Shown here: piece by piece, positions 46,105 to 57,705 of the stretch
How positions within the stretch are numbered: the first letter of the stretch is position 1
Layout of the letters: the number at the start of each line of letters is the position of its first letter
NCBI RefSeq assembly: GCF_001581005.1
Contig: NZ_LHZV01000064.1
Span: 119,868-183,867 of the forward strand
Direction: 5' to 3'
DNA length: 64,000 nucleotides
Source of the DNA: Acetobacter orleanensis
Lineage (GTDB): Bacteria > Pseudomonadota > Alphaproteobacteria > Acetobacterales > Acetobacteraceae
Program-made: the position numbers and the translations under genes
Notes under the pieces: model-generated
What the model saw: only the letters and a program-made list of their open reading frames with translations
Database searches by the model: none
Told to the model about the DNA's origin: nothing

Positions 46105-46227
46105 TCAACGCAGCATCGGGCGCGGTGGCGTCGGGTTATGGCCATGATACTCGTTATTCCAGTCCGGTCGCAGCCCATCATGATGATGGTGACGATAATC
46201 ACCAGCCCCTGCGCATATCGTCAGCAT
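46105..46227 (-). CDS. Possible His-rich exported micro-ORF, start unclear
   Basis: In-frame from ATG 46227 there are 40 codons: MLTICAGAGDYRHHHHDG followed by a polar tail of His, Asn, Pro and Arg. Upstream in the same frame, from about 46228 to 46275, is a strongly hydrophobic stretch (IINIFFFTLFFIALLS) that together with ICAG looks like a signal or lipoprotein leader, and AAAGGA lies upstream of it. However, no ATG, GTG or TTG starts that part. Either a non-standard start, a degraded gene, or chance. Confidence 0.3.
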   Translation of the reverse strand: MLTICAGAGDYRHHHHDGLRPDWNNEYHGHNPTPPRPMLR

Positions 46228-46483
46228 ACTGAGGAGGGCTATAAAGAAGAGAGTAAAAAAGAAGATATTTATAATTTCCTTTATGAAATGAAACGATAAA
46301 TAGAATAAAGGAAACTATATAGAAGTTTTATTTGTCCTGAAGGTGCGGGTATTTATAGACTATTTCCATACTGTGAAGAGATGGTTTTTGCTTTTGTCAG
46401 GGATATGGAAAAATGCAAAAAAGACGTGCCCATGCCGTTATGGGGCATAAGGATATGGAAAGCCTGTGTCAGGAGAGAAAACA
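46228..46483. other. AT-rich regulatory gap upstream of the exported repeat protein
   Basis: Very A+T-rich compared with the surroundings. It holds the hydrophobic frame described for the micro-ORF on the minus strand and a plausible plus-strand promoter. No other gene recognised. Confidence 0.35.
46332..46359 (+). promoter_or_regulatory. Candidate promoter for the exported repeat protein
   Basis: TTGTCC (46332-46337), 16-base spacer, TATAGA (46354-46359) in the AT-rich gap, about 120 bases before the gene start. Confidence 0.4.
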
Positions 46484-48778
46484 ATGCGCAGGATTGTGGT
46501 CTGCCTGATACTGACGCAGGCGCTTGCTCCGTGGACTGGTCTTTCACCGCTTCCCTCTGCGCATGCGGACACGTCTGTCCATACCAGCCTTCCCCACGCC
46601 AGCCTGTTTTTGCCGTGTGATGCTCAGACAGGCGTGGCCGCATTCTGGTCCGGGCCAGAGTTTATCGTGGTGGCAGATCAGCCAGTTCCGGCTATGCTGC
46701 ATGTGTCCGGCAAGGGATTATTTTCCCAAGCGGATGTGACTATGCTGGATACGGCCACAGTCATCCGGTTGCATCTGCCTACGCATCCGCAGGTTTCGCT
46801 TTCCCGCCAGTCCGATGGTTGGCTTTTGCAGGAAGTAACCGCTGGAAAGGCTGGCATTGCGTCCAGTCCCTCCGTTGGTGTGGTGTCAGTGCTCAGGCCG
46901 GGCGCTGTGCTTTTTCCACAAAAACAACCGGGACGTCTTGTGACGTTCCCTGACCCCGCCTCCGGCGGGCGATTGCTCATCGCGCCGTCGCGCGAGCAAA
47001 CGGGCGGTGTTGCACAGGTGGTGCAGGCGGTGGGCTATGCCGTAAGGCCTTCACTGGAGGGCATCGTAATTTCTGCGGCATCTCCTCAAATCATGATGCG
47101 CAGGACCGCAGAAGGTGCGGTGCTAGATGCTGTCGCTTTGCAGCCGCTTCCCGTGGGCCAGAAGGAGACAGCCAGTGCAGACACCGAGAATGGTGCGGAA
47201 CAGGACCGGGAATGGCTTGGCCTGCTGAACACCCAGAGCGGGCCAGAACCAGTATCGCGTCTGGCATCCGCACAGAGAGCGTTTGCCGCAGGTAAGCCGT
47301 GGCTGGCTTTGCGCACTCTGGAAAAACCGCCCCCGCAGAATGCACCTGCGGAGACCAATGCGGAAAAAACAGCCGAAACATTTCTGCACGCGGCTGCGTC
47401 TCTTTTGGTTGGGCGCGTTGGGCAGGCCGAAGCCCTGAACACGGCCTATTTTGGAGATGCGTCGGCCACGCGCGTCTGGCGCGGATTGTATTTGATGCAA
47501 GCAGGCCAGAGCAGCCGTGTGGCCTCTGTGCTGCTGGCGGCAGGATTTGCGCAGATGCAGACCTACCCCGCCGCAGTGCGTGCGCTCATTCTACCGCAGG
47601 TTGCAAATTACATAGTGCAATTTGGCGATGCGGCCTCAATAGATCAGCTCGGTCCCCTCCCGGATGATTCGGCGTATGATCTCGCGCGCGCATTGGTGCA
47701 GGCACGGGCCGATCAGACAGAAACGGCCCGCGTGGCATTGGAAAATCTGACAGCCTCTTCGTCTTCACAGACAGCAGCCTATGCCCGCGCGGCTCTGGTC
47801 GGCCTGATGCTGGATAAGGATATGCTTGCCCCCGCTATGGCCGCAGAGGCCTATGGCAAGTTGCTGGATAATGATGGCCAACCCGCAGCCCTGCCTGCGG
47901 GACCAAAAGCCCGAATCAGGCTTGGGCTGGCGCACGCGCTAACCTTGGCCGGTCAACCGCAGGAGGCTCTCGCGGTGCTGGACAAAGTGCAGGCTCAGCC
48001 GGATGCCCCGCAGGATGTGCTGTCCGATGCCTATCAGGCCGTTTTAAAGGCGCTGATTTTCCCGTCAAAGCCCCTGCAAGATCCCCCTTCAGCCGCACAG
48101 CCTATGGCGCTGAATACAACAACCCGCTTCGGGCTGATTGCCTCGCATCTCTCCCATGTCATGGAGTGTGCCGGAAAGGCGAAACTTCTGGACGGATATG
48201 GCCGTCTGCTGTTGCAAGCCGGACAGGTCGATGCAGCGATGGCAGCGCTTGGGCAGGCTACGGTGTTGCAGGATAATCCTATCGCGCGGGCTGAAGCGGA
48301 CGACTTGCTGGCACAGGCCGCCTTGCATGCGCACCGGCCAGATGTGGCGCAAAGAGCACTGGATCGGGCTGCGGGTATCCCCTTGCCGGATGACCAAGCA
48401 ACCCAGCGCACGTATGATATGGCTGGCCTGATGGTTGAACGGGGAGAGGCAGCCAAAGCCCTCTCTTTGCTGGCGCAGGACGAAACAGATGCCGGGCTGG
48501 ATTTGCGCGGCAAATTGTATGAATCAGAAAAACGTTGGCCGGAGGCCGTGCTGGTGGTGGGCCGTCTGGCGGCGCGCGGTTTGCCGGAAGAGGGCGTTCT
48601 GACAAACCCGCAGCAAGTTCTGGCTCTCCGCTTGGCAACGGATGCCGCCGCTGCGCAGGATTCGGTCACGCTGTCCCGTTTGAAAGGCTGGCTGGCAGGC
48701 CGGACCTTGGGCCGTGAGCGCGATGCCCTGTTTGCTATGCAGCTACAGAGTATCAAGCTCGGTAGCTCTGCGTTGTAA
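46484..48778 (+). CDS. Large exported protein of unknown function with TPR-like repeats
   Basis: Not recognised. ATG 46484 is chosen because CAGGAGA lies 7 bases upstream; it gives 764 residues beginning with a signal peptide (MRRIVVCLILTQALAPW, cut likely after SAHA). Residues about 30-240 look beta-rich and may form a distinct domain (FWSGPEFIVVADQPVPAML, then VVSVLRPGAVLFPQ). From about 260 to the end the chain is Ala/Leu/Gln-rich helical repeats with TPR-like spacing (AFAAGKPWLALRTLEKPP; GQVDAAMAALGQATVLQ; RPDVAQRALDRAAGIPL). A periplasmic scaffold or envelope assembly factor is plausible. Stands alone, with speD 155 bases on. Confidence 0.75.
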   Translation: MRRIVVCLILTQALAPWTGLSPLPSAHADTSVHTSLPHASLFLPCDAQTGVAAFWSGPEFIVVADQPVPAMLHVSGKGLFSQADVTMLDTATVIRLHLPTHPQVSLSRQSDGWLLQEVTAGKAGIASSPSVGVVSVLRPGAVLFPQKQPGRLVTFPDPASGGRLLIAPSREQTGGVAQVVQAVGYAVRPSLEGIVISAASPQIMMRRTAEGAVLDAVALQPLPVGQKETASADTENGAEQDREWLGLLNTQSGPEPVSRLASAQRAFAAGKPWLALRTLEKPPPQNAPAETNAEKTAETFLHAAASLLVGRVGQAEALNTAYFGDASATRVWRGLYLMQAGQSSRVASVLLAAGFAQMQTYPAAVRALILPQVANYIVQFGDAASIDQLGPLPDDSAYDLARALVQARADQTETARVALENLTASSSSQTAAYARAALVGLMLDKDMLAPAMAAEAYGKLLDNDGQPAALPAGPKARIRLGLAHALTLAGQPQEALAVLDKVQAQPDAPQDVLSDAYQAVLKALIFPSKPLQDPPSAAQPMALNTTTRFGLIASHLSHVMECAGKAKLLDGYGRLLLQAGQVDAAMAALGQATVLQDNPIARAEADDLLAQAALHAHRPDVAQRALDRAAGIPLPDDQATQRTYDMAGLMVERGEAAKALSLLAQDETDAGLDLRGKLYESEKRWPEAVLVVGRLAARGLPEEGVLTNPQQVLALRLATDAAAAQDSVTLSRLKGWLAGRTLGRERDALFAMQLQSIKLGSSAL

Positions 48779-48933
48779 GAAAGGCTTAAGCGTTTTCATG
48801 CTGTTTTTTAAAAAAAATCAAATGTGAACAAGATAATGCTTGTAAAGCGGGGGCCGAGTCCTTAGTTCTCGCGCTCTTGGCCCAAGGGGGCGATCCCGCC
48901 CAACAGGCTATCTACTGGTTTGGGGGTACGTCG

Positions 48934-49398
48934 ATGAACGCACTTGCTCAACTGGGGATGGTCTCGGAACACCCGAGCAATAACCAGGCAATTTCTGTTC
49001 CGGTCTCGTCTGACGATGATCGTAAGGATTACTTCGTCGTAAAAGATGGCGAGAAGTTTGCAGGTACACACCTGCTGGTTGATTTGTGGGATGCCACAAA
49101 TCTGGACGATCCTGAAAAGATCGACCGCACTCTGTGTGAAGCCGCACTTGCGGCAGGTGCGACCATTCTGCACAGCCATTTTCACCATTTCACGCCCAAT
49201 GGCGGCGTGTCTGGCGTGGTTGTGTTGGCCGAAAGCCATATTTCCATCCACACATGGCCGGAGCGTGACTTCGCCGCCGTGGATATCTTCATGTGCGGGG
49301 CGTGTGACCCCAATCTGGCGATTCCCGTGATGCAGCGCCTGTTTCAGGCCAAGCGTCTGGAAGTGGATGAACAGCGTCGCGGACGCGTCGCCCTGTAA
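48934..49398 (+). CDS. speD: S-adenosylmethionine decarboxylase proenzyme
   Basis: Makes decarboxylated SAM for spermidine synthesis. ATG 48934 gives 154 residues; an upstream TTG (48877) only adds unconserved residues. The self-cleavage site is visible as AESHISIHTWPE, where the chain breaks before Ser and the Ser becomes the pyruvoyl cofactor; FCGxCDP-like FMCGACDP follows. Short bacterial class-1 SpeD. speE lies 94 bases downstream, separated by an intercistronic hairpin. Confidence 0.95.
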   Translation: MNALAQLGMVSEHPSNNQAISVPVSSDDDRKDYFVVKDGEKFAGTHLLVDLWDATNLDDPEKIDRTLCEAALAAGATILHSHFHHFTPNGGVSGVVVLAESHISIHTWPERDFAAVDIFMCGACDPNLAIPVMQRLFQAKRLEVDEQRRGRVAL

Positions 49399-49438
49399 GC
49401 ATCTCACGGCTATAGTCTGTGGGGTGTCTTTTTCCGGC

Positions 49439-49466
49439 AGGGGCCAGAGCATATGTTCTGGCCCCT
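49439..49466. other. Long hairpin between speD and speE
   Basis: AGGGGCCAGAGCAT followed by ATGTTCTGGCCCCT is a near-perfect inverted repeat with G-U pairs in the middle, located 27 bases before speE. No T-tract follows, so it is more likely an mRNA processing or stability element than a terminator. Confidence 0.6.
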
Positions 49467-49492
49467 GACCGCTGAATCAGGACTAAAAAATC

Positions 49493-50365
49493 ATGGCCGA
49501 TCAATGGATTGAAGAAACCCTGTATGACAACTGGGGCCAGCGCTTCCGTGTCAAACAGGAACTTGCCCGCACCCGCAGTCCGTTTCAGGACATTGTGGTG
49601 TTTGAAAGCGAATCGCACGGGCGTGTGCTGCTGCTGGATGGTGTGGTGCAGATCACTGAAGGCGATGAATTCGTTTATCAGGAAATGCTGACCCACGTGC
49701 CGCTCTTTACCCATGCTGCCCCGCGCAACGTGCTGATTATCGGCGCGGGAGATGGCGGTGTGCTGCGGCGCGTGCTGGAACATCCGGGCGTTGAAAAAGC
49801 CGTGATGGTGGAAATTGATGGCGCTGTTATTGAGCTTTCCAAACAATTTCTCCCCAATATTGCTGGCAATGCGTGGCATGACCCACGGGCCGAAGTGATT
49901 GTTGGCGATGGGATCGACTACGTGACCCGTGCTGCGGATGCGTCTTTCGATGCCATTATTGTGGACAGCACCGACCCGATTGGCGTGGGGGAAGTCCTGT
50001 TTACAGACTCGTTCTATGAACATTGCGCCCGCGTGCTGACGGCGGAGGGGGTGATCGTCAACCAGTGTGGCGTGCCCTTCATGCAGGCGGATGAACTGCA
50101 TGAAACCAGCCTGCGCCGCGCAAAGTTCTTCCCGCATGTGTCGGCTTACGTAGCGGCTGTGCCGACCTATGTTGGCGGGTTCATGACACTGGGCATTGCC
50201 TCCAAAGGCACAAGCCCTGCCGGGCAGGATGTCGCCGCCGTGCGCGCTCGTGCTCAGGCATCCGGTATTTTGGGAAAAACCCAGTATTGGACGCCTGAAA
50301 TCCACGTTGGCGCATTCAATCTGCCGCCTTATATCGCAAAGAATCTGCCTGCGGATAAAGCGTAA
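49493..50365 (+). CDS. speE: Spermidine synthase
   Basis: Transfers an aminopropyl group from decarboxylated SAM to putrescine. The 290-residue protein has the family start ADQWIEETLYDNWGQRF, the nucleotide site GAGDGGVLRRVLEHP near 85, VMVEIDGAVIELSKQFLP and IIVDSTDPIGVGE near 160. Followed by the glycine riboswitch of the next operon rather than an obvious terminator. Confidence 0.96.
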   Translation: MADQWIEETLYDNWGQRFRVKQELARTRSPFQDIVVFESESHGRVLLLDGVVQITEGDEFVYQEMLTHVPLFTHAAPRNVLIIGAGDGGVLRRVLEHPGVEKAVMVEIDGAVIELSKQFLPNIAGNAWHDPRAEVIVGDGIDYVTRAADASFDAIIVDSTDPIGVGEVLFTDSFYEHCARVLTAEGVIVNQCGVPFMQADELHETSLRRAKFFPHVSAYVAAVPTYVGGFMTLGIASKGTSPAGQDVAAVRARAQASGILGKTQYWTPEIHVGAFNLPPYIAKNLPADKA

Positions 50366-50427
50366 AGATTACCAGAGTCTCACGGGAACCTCGATTGACT
50401 TGCTAGCGCAATGATGTCACGGTTCTG

Positions 50428-50584
50428 ACCGCGCAGAGGGAGAGACCGGTCCTGCACCGGCGCCGAAGGAGCAACCGCCCCGGAAACTCTCAGGCAAAAG
50501 GACCCTGCGCGGTTAACTTCTGGAGAGAGGCGCCTGTGCGTCCGCCGACGGGATAGCGATCTCAGGCAAAAAAACAGAAGGGGC
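50428..50584 (+). ncRNA. Tandem glycine riboswitch upstream of gcvT
   Basis: Two gcvT-motif aptamers in series. Aptamer 1 (about 50428-50513) has P1 CCGCGCAG/CTGCGCGG, GGAGAGACC, GCCGAAGGAGCAA and CTCTCAGGCAAAAGGAC. Aptamer 2 (about 50517-50582) has P1 CTTCTG/CAGAAG, GGAGAGAGGC, GCCGACGGGATAGC and ATCTCAGGCAAAAAAAC. About 100 bases follow before gcvT, including GGGGCCCC. Glycine binding should switch the glycine cleavage operon on. Confidence 0.93.
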
Positions 50585-50686
50585 AGACGGATTATCCTGG
50601 TCCGGGGCCCCTTATGTTGTCTTACGTCGTGACCCTTTTTACAGCGTGTGAAACCCGGCCCCAACCTCTTACGGAAGGCTGCGGCC

Positions 50687-51820
50687 ATGAGCGCTGATAC
50701 TCTCCTTCATACCCCCCTCTACACGCTGCATACGGAAGCAGGCGGCAAGATGGTGCCGTTTGCGGGCTATGCCATGCCGCTGAATTATGCCGATGGCATT
50801 ATGGCGGAGCATCGGCATGTGCGTGAACATGCAGGCCTGTTTGATGTCTCTCACATGGGGCAGGTGCGCCTGCGTGCGCGCTCTGGCGGCGGAGAGGCCG
50901 CAGCCCATGCGCTGGAACGCCTTGTGCCTGCGGATATGGTGGCGCTGAAAAATGGCAAGCAGCGCTACACGCAGTTCACCAATGAACAAGGCGGCATTCT
51001 GGATGACCTGATGGTTGCCCGGATGGGGGACTCCCTCCTGCTGGTTATTAACGCCGCTTGTAAGGATGCCGATATCGCGCACCTCAGGGCCGCACTGACC
51101 GACTGCGAGATTGAGGTGCTGGATGATCGCGCCCTGCTCGCCCTGCAAGGCCCGGAAGCCGAAGCGGCTCTGGCCGTTCTCGCCCCTGCCGTGCGGGACA
51201 TGAAGTTCATGGATGTGCTGGAAGTGGACGTGGATGGCACGCCCTGCGTCATTTCCCGCTCCGGCTATACGGGGGAAGACGGGTTTGAAATCTCCGTCCC
51301 CGTTACGGAAGCCGACCGTGTGGCCCGTAAGCTGCTGGAACAACCCGCTGTAAAACTGATCGGCCTTGGCGCACGCGATAGCCTGCGTCTGGAAGCAGGC
51401 ATGTGCCTGTATGGTTCCGATATTGATGAAACCACGACCCCGGTTGAAGCAGCACTTGAATGGTCCATCCAGAAAAGCCGTCGTCGTGGCGGCGCGCGCG
51501 CAGGGGGCTTCCCCGGCGCGGATGTGATTCTGGCGCAGCTTGAAGAGGGCGTCTCCCGCCGCCGCGTGGGCCTGCTGCCGGAAGGCCGTGCTCCGGTGCG
51601 TGGTGGCGCGCCACTCTATGCGGATGCCGCGTTTACAACCCCGCTGGGTAAGGTGACGTCCGGTGCGTTCGGCCCCACGGTGGAAGCGCCGGTTGCCATG
51701 GGCTATGTCGCCACGGACCACGCTGCCCCGCATACGCCCGTGGTGGCGGAACTGCGTGGCCGTGCGGTGGCGGCAACTGTTCACACCCTGCCGTTTGTGG
51801 CTGCCCGTTTCAAACGGTAA
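50687..51820 (+). CDS. gcvT: Glycine cleavage system T protein (aminomethyltransferase)
   Basis: Transfers the one-carbon unit from the H-protein aminomethyl arm to tetrahydrofolate. ATG 50687 follows GGAAGG; GTG 50648 is in frame but has no ribosome site. The 377-residue protein shows FDVSHMGQVRLRA, RYTQFTNEQGGILDDLMV and RSGYTGEDGFEISVP, with GLGARDSLRLEAGMCLYGSDID near the folate site. First gene of gcvT-gcvH-gcvP. Confidence 0.97.
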   Translation: MSADTLLHTPLYTLHTEAGGKMVPFAGYAMPLNYADGIMAEHRHVREHAGLFDVSHMGQVRLRARSGGGEAAAHALERLVPADMVALKNGKQRYTQFTNEQGGILDDLMVARMGDSLLLVINAACKDADIAHLRAALTDCEIEVLDDRALLALQGPEAEAALAVLAPAVRDMKFMDVLEVDVDGTPCVISRSGYTGEDGFEISVPVTEADRVARKLLEQPAVKLIGLGARDSLRLEAGMCLYGSDIDETTTPVEAALEWSIQKSRRRGGARAGGFPGADVILAQLEEGVSRRRVGLLPEGRAPVRGGAPLYADAAFTTPLGKVTSGAFGPTVEAPVAMGYVATDHAAPHTPVVAELRGRAVAATVHTLPFVAARFKR

Positions 51821-51872
51821 GGCCACGTTTTTCCCATTTTTTTATTAAATCGTTTTATGGAGTGCTGACCAG

Positions 51873-52238
51873 ATGACCCTGTATTTCACCAAAGATCATG
51901 AATGGCTCCGCGTAGAAGGCGAGACCGCCACAGTCGGCATCACCAAACATGCCGCTGAAGAGCTGGGTGAACTGGTGTTTGTGGAAACCCGTGACTCCGG
52001 CACCGTGGTGAAGGCGGGTGACTCCGTCGCCGTGGTGGAATCCGTCAAAGCGGCATCCGACATTTATGCCCCTGTTGATGGCGAAGTGCTGGATAACAAC
52101 CCGCAACTGTCTGATGACCCGGCTCGCGTTAGTTCTGACCCGGAAGGGGAAGGCTGGATTATCAAATTCCGCCTGTCCAACCCGGAGCAGCTTGCTGCCC
52201 TTATGGATGCAGACGCCTACGCCGCTTTTATCGCCTGA
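51873..52238 (+). CDS. gcvH: Glycine cleavage system H protein
   Basis: Lipoyl carrier of the complex, 121 residues. Lys59 in [18 protein letters not shown] is the lipoylation site; [18 protein letters not shown] at the N-terminus is the family start. ATG 51873 follows TGGAG. Lies 52 bases after gcvT and 57 before gcvP. Confidence 0.98.
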   Translation: MTLYFTKDHEWLRVEGETATVGITKHAAEELGELVFVETRDSGTVVKAGDSVAVVESVKAASDIYAPVDGEVLDNNPQLSDDPARVSSDPEGEGWIIKFRLSNPEQLAALMDADAYAAFIA

Positions 52239-52295
52239 TAAAACGGTATCGGGAAACGTCTTTACTACTGCTTAGCTTTTTCAGGATACCTCTGC

Positions 52296-55214
<2,919 letters not shown>

Positions 55215-55238
55215 ACTGTTTTCCATAAAGACATTATG

Positions 55239-55272
55239 AAAAAAGGCGGCTCCATGATGGGCCGCCTTTTTT
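55239..55272 (+). terminator. Rho-independent terminator after gcvP
   Basis: AAAAAAGGCGGC and GCCGCCTTTTTT form a perfect 12-bp A/T-extended stem with a 10-base loop. Symmetry suggests it also ends the convergent metallophosphoesterase transcript. Confidence 0.93.
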
Positions 55273-55318
55273 ATTGAAATGGTCGGTATAAAACGCGCTG
55301 GAAGCAGGTGTCTTCCCG

Positions 55319-56449
55319 CTACCTGCCCTCCGGCATCTGATCAGACCGCAGGCAGAAACGCGTTATTTCTGGCGGGCAGGCAAGCCGCAGGGCAAAACCG
55401 GGCCAAAGACCAGTGCCATTGCTGACATAGAGCGTCATACCTCCAACAGCGTAACGGCCAGAAACAAAGCCGTTATTACCGCGCGCCACAAGACGGGCAA
55501 GGCCCGGCAGCATGCCCCCGTGTGTGTGGCCGGACAGTTGCAAGGCAACGCCCTGCGCGGCGGCTTTTTCTGCCTCGCGTGGCTGGTGGTCCAGCAGCAC
55601 AACGGGGGCAAGGGGTGGGCGGCCTGTCAGAGCCGCTGGCAGATCTGGTCCGATCTGGCCGTGGCCCGAAGCAGAAAGGTCTGTCACCCCTGCAATCACC
55701 AGATGCGTGCCATTGCGAGTGAGAACTGTGTGGGCATTAAGCAGCATGGACATGCCAAGGTCCGAGAGGTGGCGCATCCATTCCGCGTAATCAAAAAAAT
55801 ATTCATGGTTGCCGGGAATGGCGAACACACCGTCCGGCGCGTGCAGGTTTTGCAGCGGCGCACTATCTGCATGGCGCATGGCAACGGAGCCATCAATAAA
55901 GTCTCCGGTAACAACAATCAGGTCCGCCCCGGCAGCATTGGCGCGCGTGACCACGGCCTGTGTCCAGCGTGCGGGAAACAAGCGGCTGATATGCAGGTCA
56001 CTGAGCTGGAGCAGGCGGTAGCCCTCAAAAGCAGGCGGTAGGCCGGGAATTGTCACCGTAACGTCGCGGATTGGCGGGACCCGGATTGCGCCCGCAACAG
56101 CGACGGCAGCCAGCAGCCCAGCCGCCCCGGCAGCGGCAAAGCGCACAGAATCGGGGATGGAGACAAATTGCCCCCGCACCACCGCCTCAACCAGTGCGCC
56201 AACATCCAGCACGATCTGCAACAAAGCCAAAAAAAGAATGGCCCCGAACGCCCAGTTGAACAGGATAATCACCGGGCGTGGAAATTCCGGCACAAAGACC
56301 GAGCCGGAAGAGAGCTTACACCAGAAGAGATATTGCGACGCCCCCAGCATAAGAAACGCCAGAGAGATTTTTAGTGCCAGAGGCAGGGCCAGTGGCCAGA
56401 GCCAGTTCAGGATAACAATCAGGCACGGCAGAGAAGCAGTCAGCAGCAA
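55319..56449 (-). CDS. Membrane-anchored metallophosphoesterase
   Basis: Calcineurin-like phosphoesterase with an N-terminal membrane part, YkuE/YaeI-like. TTG 56449 is used because AAGGAA lies about 9 bases upstream and no ATG fits. The 376 residues have about four membrane helices (1-125), then the metal-site motifs SDLHISR, TGDFIDG, GNHEYFF and SGHTHGG in order. YkuE/LpxH-type relatives act on UDP-2,3-diacylglucosamine or other phospho-compounds; the true substrate is not evident. Downstream of tetR on the same strand. Confidence 0.9.
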   Translation of the reverse strand: MLLTASLPCLIVILNWLWPLALPLALKISLAFLMLGASQYLFWCKLSSGSVFVPEFPRPVIILFNWAFGAILFLALLQIVLDVGALVEAVVRGQFVSIPDSVRFAAAGAAGLLAAVAVAGAIRVPPIRDVTVTIPGLPPAFEGYRLLQLSDLHISRLFPARWTQAVVTRANAAGADLIVVTGDFIDGSVAMRHADSAPLQNLHAPDGVFAIPGNHEYFFDYAEWMRHLSDLGMSMLLNAHTVLTRNGTHLVIAGVTDLSASGHGQIGPDLPAALTGRPPLAPVVLLDHQPREAEKAAAQGVALQLSGHTHGGMLPGLARLVARGNNGFVSGRYAVGGMTLYVSNGTGLWPGFALRLACPPEITRFCLRSDQMPEGR

Positions 56450-56521
56450 AGCGATTGGTTTCCTTAACAGCTATGGCAGAGGCGGTGTCTGAAGTCTCTG
56501 GCTGGGCAGCCCGCCGCATGA

Positions 56522-57091
56522 TTATTCACCGCTTTTGGCGGTCTGTCTGCTGCTCATCTCGTTCAGGATACGATCAAAAACATCTGGTGCATCCAGCGCC
56601 CGCGCCAGCACAATAGCGCCCTGAATACCGGCTACAATCTGCTCCGCATGTTCGCGCGCGGCCTGATTGGTCTGCTCCCTGTGGCGCAGGGCGATGGCAA
56701 GTGCCTCAACCCAGCGGGCAAAGTAACGCCGGATGGCCTCGGCAAATCGGTCCCGGCTGTCACTCAGTCCCAATAACCCGACCAGACAGACACGCTGGCC
56801 AGAGGCAAAATAGGTCCGCACGGCTGTAAACATGGCGTCAATCGCCACGTCCGGAGAGGCCGCGTTTTGCAAAGGTTGGAAAATCTCTGTTTCAAACCAG
56901 AGGTCGATACTAGCCAGCACAGCGACCATCATCTCCTCTTTCCCGCCGGGAAAGAAGTGATAGAGGCTGCCTTTGCCCAGCCCTGTGGCCTGCGTTATCA
57001 GGCTTAGGCTGGTACCCTCATAGCCATGCTCGCGGAAAACTTCGGCCAGAAGGGGGAGAATATCGGCTTTTTCAGCAACGCTACGCGCCAC
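56522..57091 (-). CDS. TetR-family transcriptional regulator
   Basis: A 189-residue repressor. The helix-turn-helix reads LLAEVFREHGYEGTSLSLI then ATGLGKGSLYHFFPGGKEEM, the TetR hallmark. The C-terminal ligand domain is variable (LLGLSDSRDRFAEAI). It follows the DUF1348 gene by 5 bases, so the two form one operon with a palindrome upstream, which TetR probably binds to control itself. Confidence 0.94.
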   Translation of the reverse strand: MARSVAEKADILPLLAEVFREHGYEGTSLSLITQATGLGKGSLYHFFPGGKEEMMVAVLASIDLWFETEIFQPLQNAASPDVAIDAMFTAVRTYFASGQRVCLVGLLGLSDSRDRFAEAIRRYFARWVEALAIALRHREQTNQAAREHAEQIVAGIQGAIVLARALDAPDVFDRILNEMSSRQTAKSGE

Positions 57092-57096
57092 GAGCC

Positions 57097-57561
57097 TTAA
57101 AGTCCCAGCGCGCTTAGAGAGGGAAAATCATCCGGGCGGCGCGGCCCGGTCCAGAGTAGTTTCCGGTCAACCTGAAGGATGGGCAGGTCATTGATGGAGG
57201 CAACACGCCTGCGCATCAGGCCGTTATCCTCAAATTCCCACAGTTCATTGCCATAGGACCGGAACCATTCGCCTGCTTTGTCATGCCATTCATAAGCGAA
57301 GCGCACCGCCATGCGGTTCAGCCGGAATCCCCAGAGTTCCTTGATCAGCCGGTAGTCCTGTTCCTGCTGCCATTTGCGGGTCAGGAAGGCGATGATGTCC
57401 TCCCGGCCCTCAATAAATTCAGTCCGGTTGCGCCAAGAGCAGTCCGGCGTATAGGCCTGCGCAACATGCGCAGGGTCGCGGCTGTTCCAAGCATCTTCTG
57501 CCGCACGGACTTTTTGCGGGGCTGTCTCTTCGGTGAATGGGGGGAGGAGAGGTCTGGTCAT
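57097..57561 (-). CDS. DUF1348 / NTF2-like (SnoaL-type) protein
   Basis: A 154-residue protein of the PF07080 family: [20 protein letters not shown], then [21 protein letters not shown] and the C-terminal [17 protein letters not shown]. The fold is an alpha+beta cone with a hydrophobic pocket; the function is unknown in all members. First gene of the operon with tetR. Confidence 0.9.
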   Translation of the reverse strand: MTRPLLPPFTEETAPQKVRAAEDAWNSRDPAHVAQAYTPDCSWRNRTEFIEGREDIIAFLTRKWQQEQDYRLIKELWGFRLNRMAVRFAYEWHDKAGEWFRSYGNELWEFEDNGLMRRRVASINDLPILQVDRKLLWTGPRRPDDFPSLSALGL

Positions 57562-57573
57562 TGCGCTTTCTTT

Positions 57574-57606
57574 GTACTGATCGGTTCATTGTTTACCTAT
57601 CAGTAC
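57574..57606. promoter_or_regulatory. Candidate TetR operator upstream of the DUF1348-tetR operon
   Basis: Inverted repeat GTACTGAT (57574-57581) and ATCAGTAC (57599-57606), with arms extended imperfectly by CTTTCTTT / AGAAAG, 17 bases apart, 12-45 bases before the DUF1348 start. The position would overlap the promoter. It fits autoregulation by the TetR protein of the operon. Confidence 0.6.
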
Positions 57607-57636
57607 AGAAAGCACGCAGCAAGAAAAATGCGGATA

Positions 57637-57674
57637 CAAAAAAAACCGCCGCCGGATAAGCCGGGGCGGTTCTT
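57637..57674 (-). terminator. Rho-independent terminator after the CHAP gene
   Basis: On the minus strand: AACCGCC...GGCGGTT stem with an inner CCGG/CCGG pair and loop CTTAT, followed by eight or nine T. Lies 30-70 bases after the stop of the CHAP gene. Confidence 0.85.
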
Positions 57675-57705
57675 ATTGCTGAACCCTCAGGAGAGGCGGA
57701 AGGCC

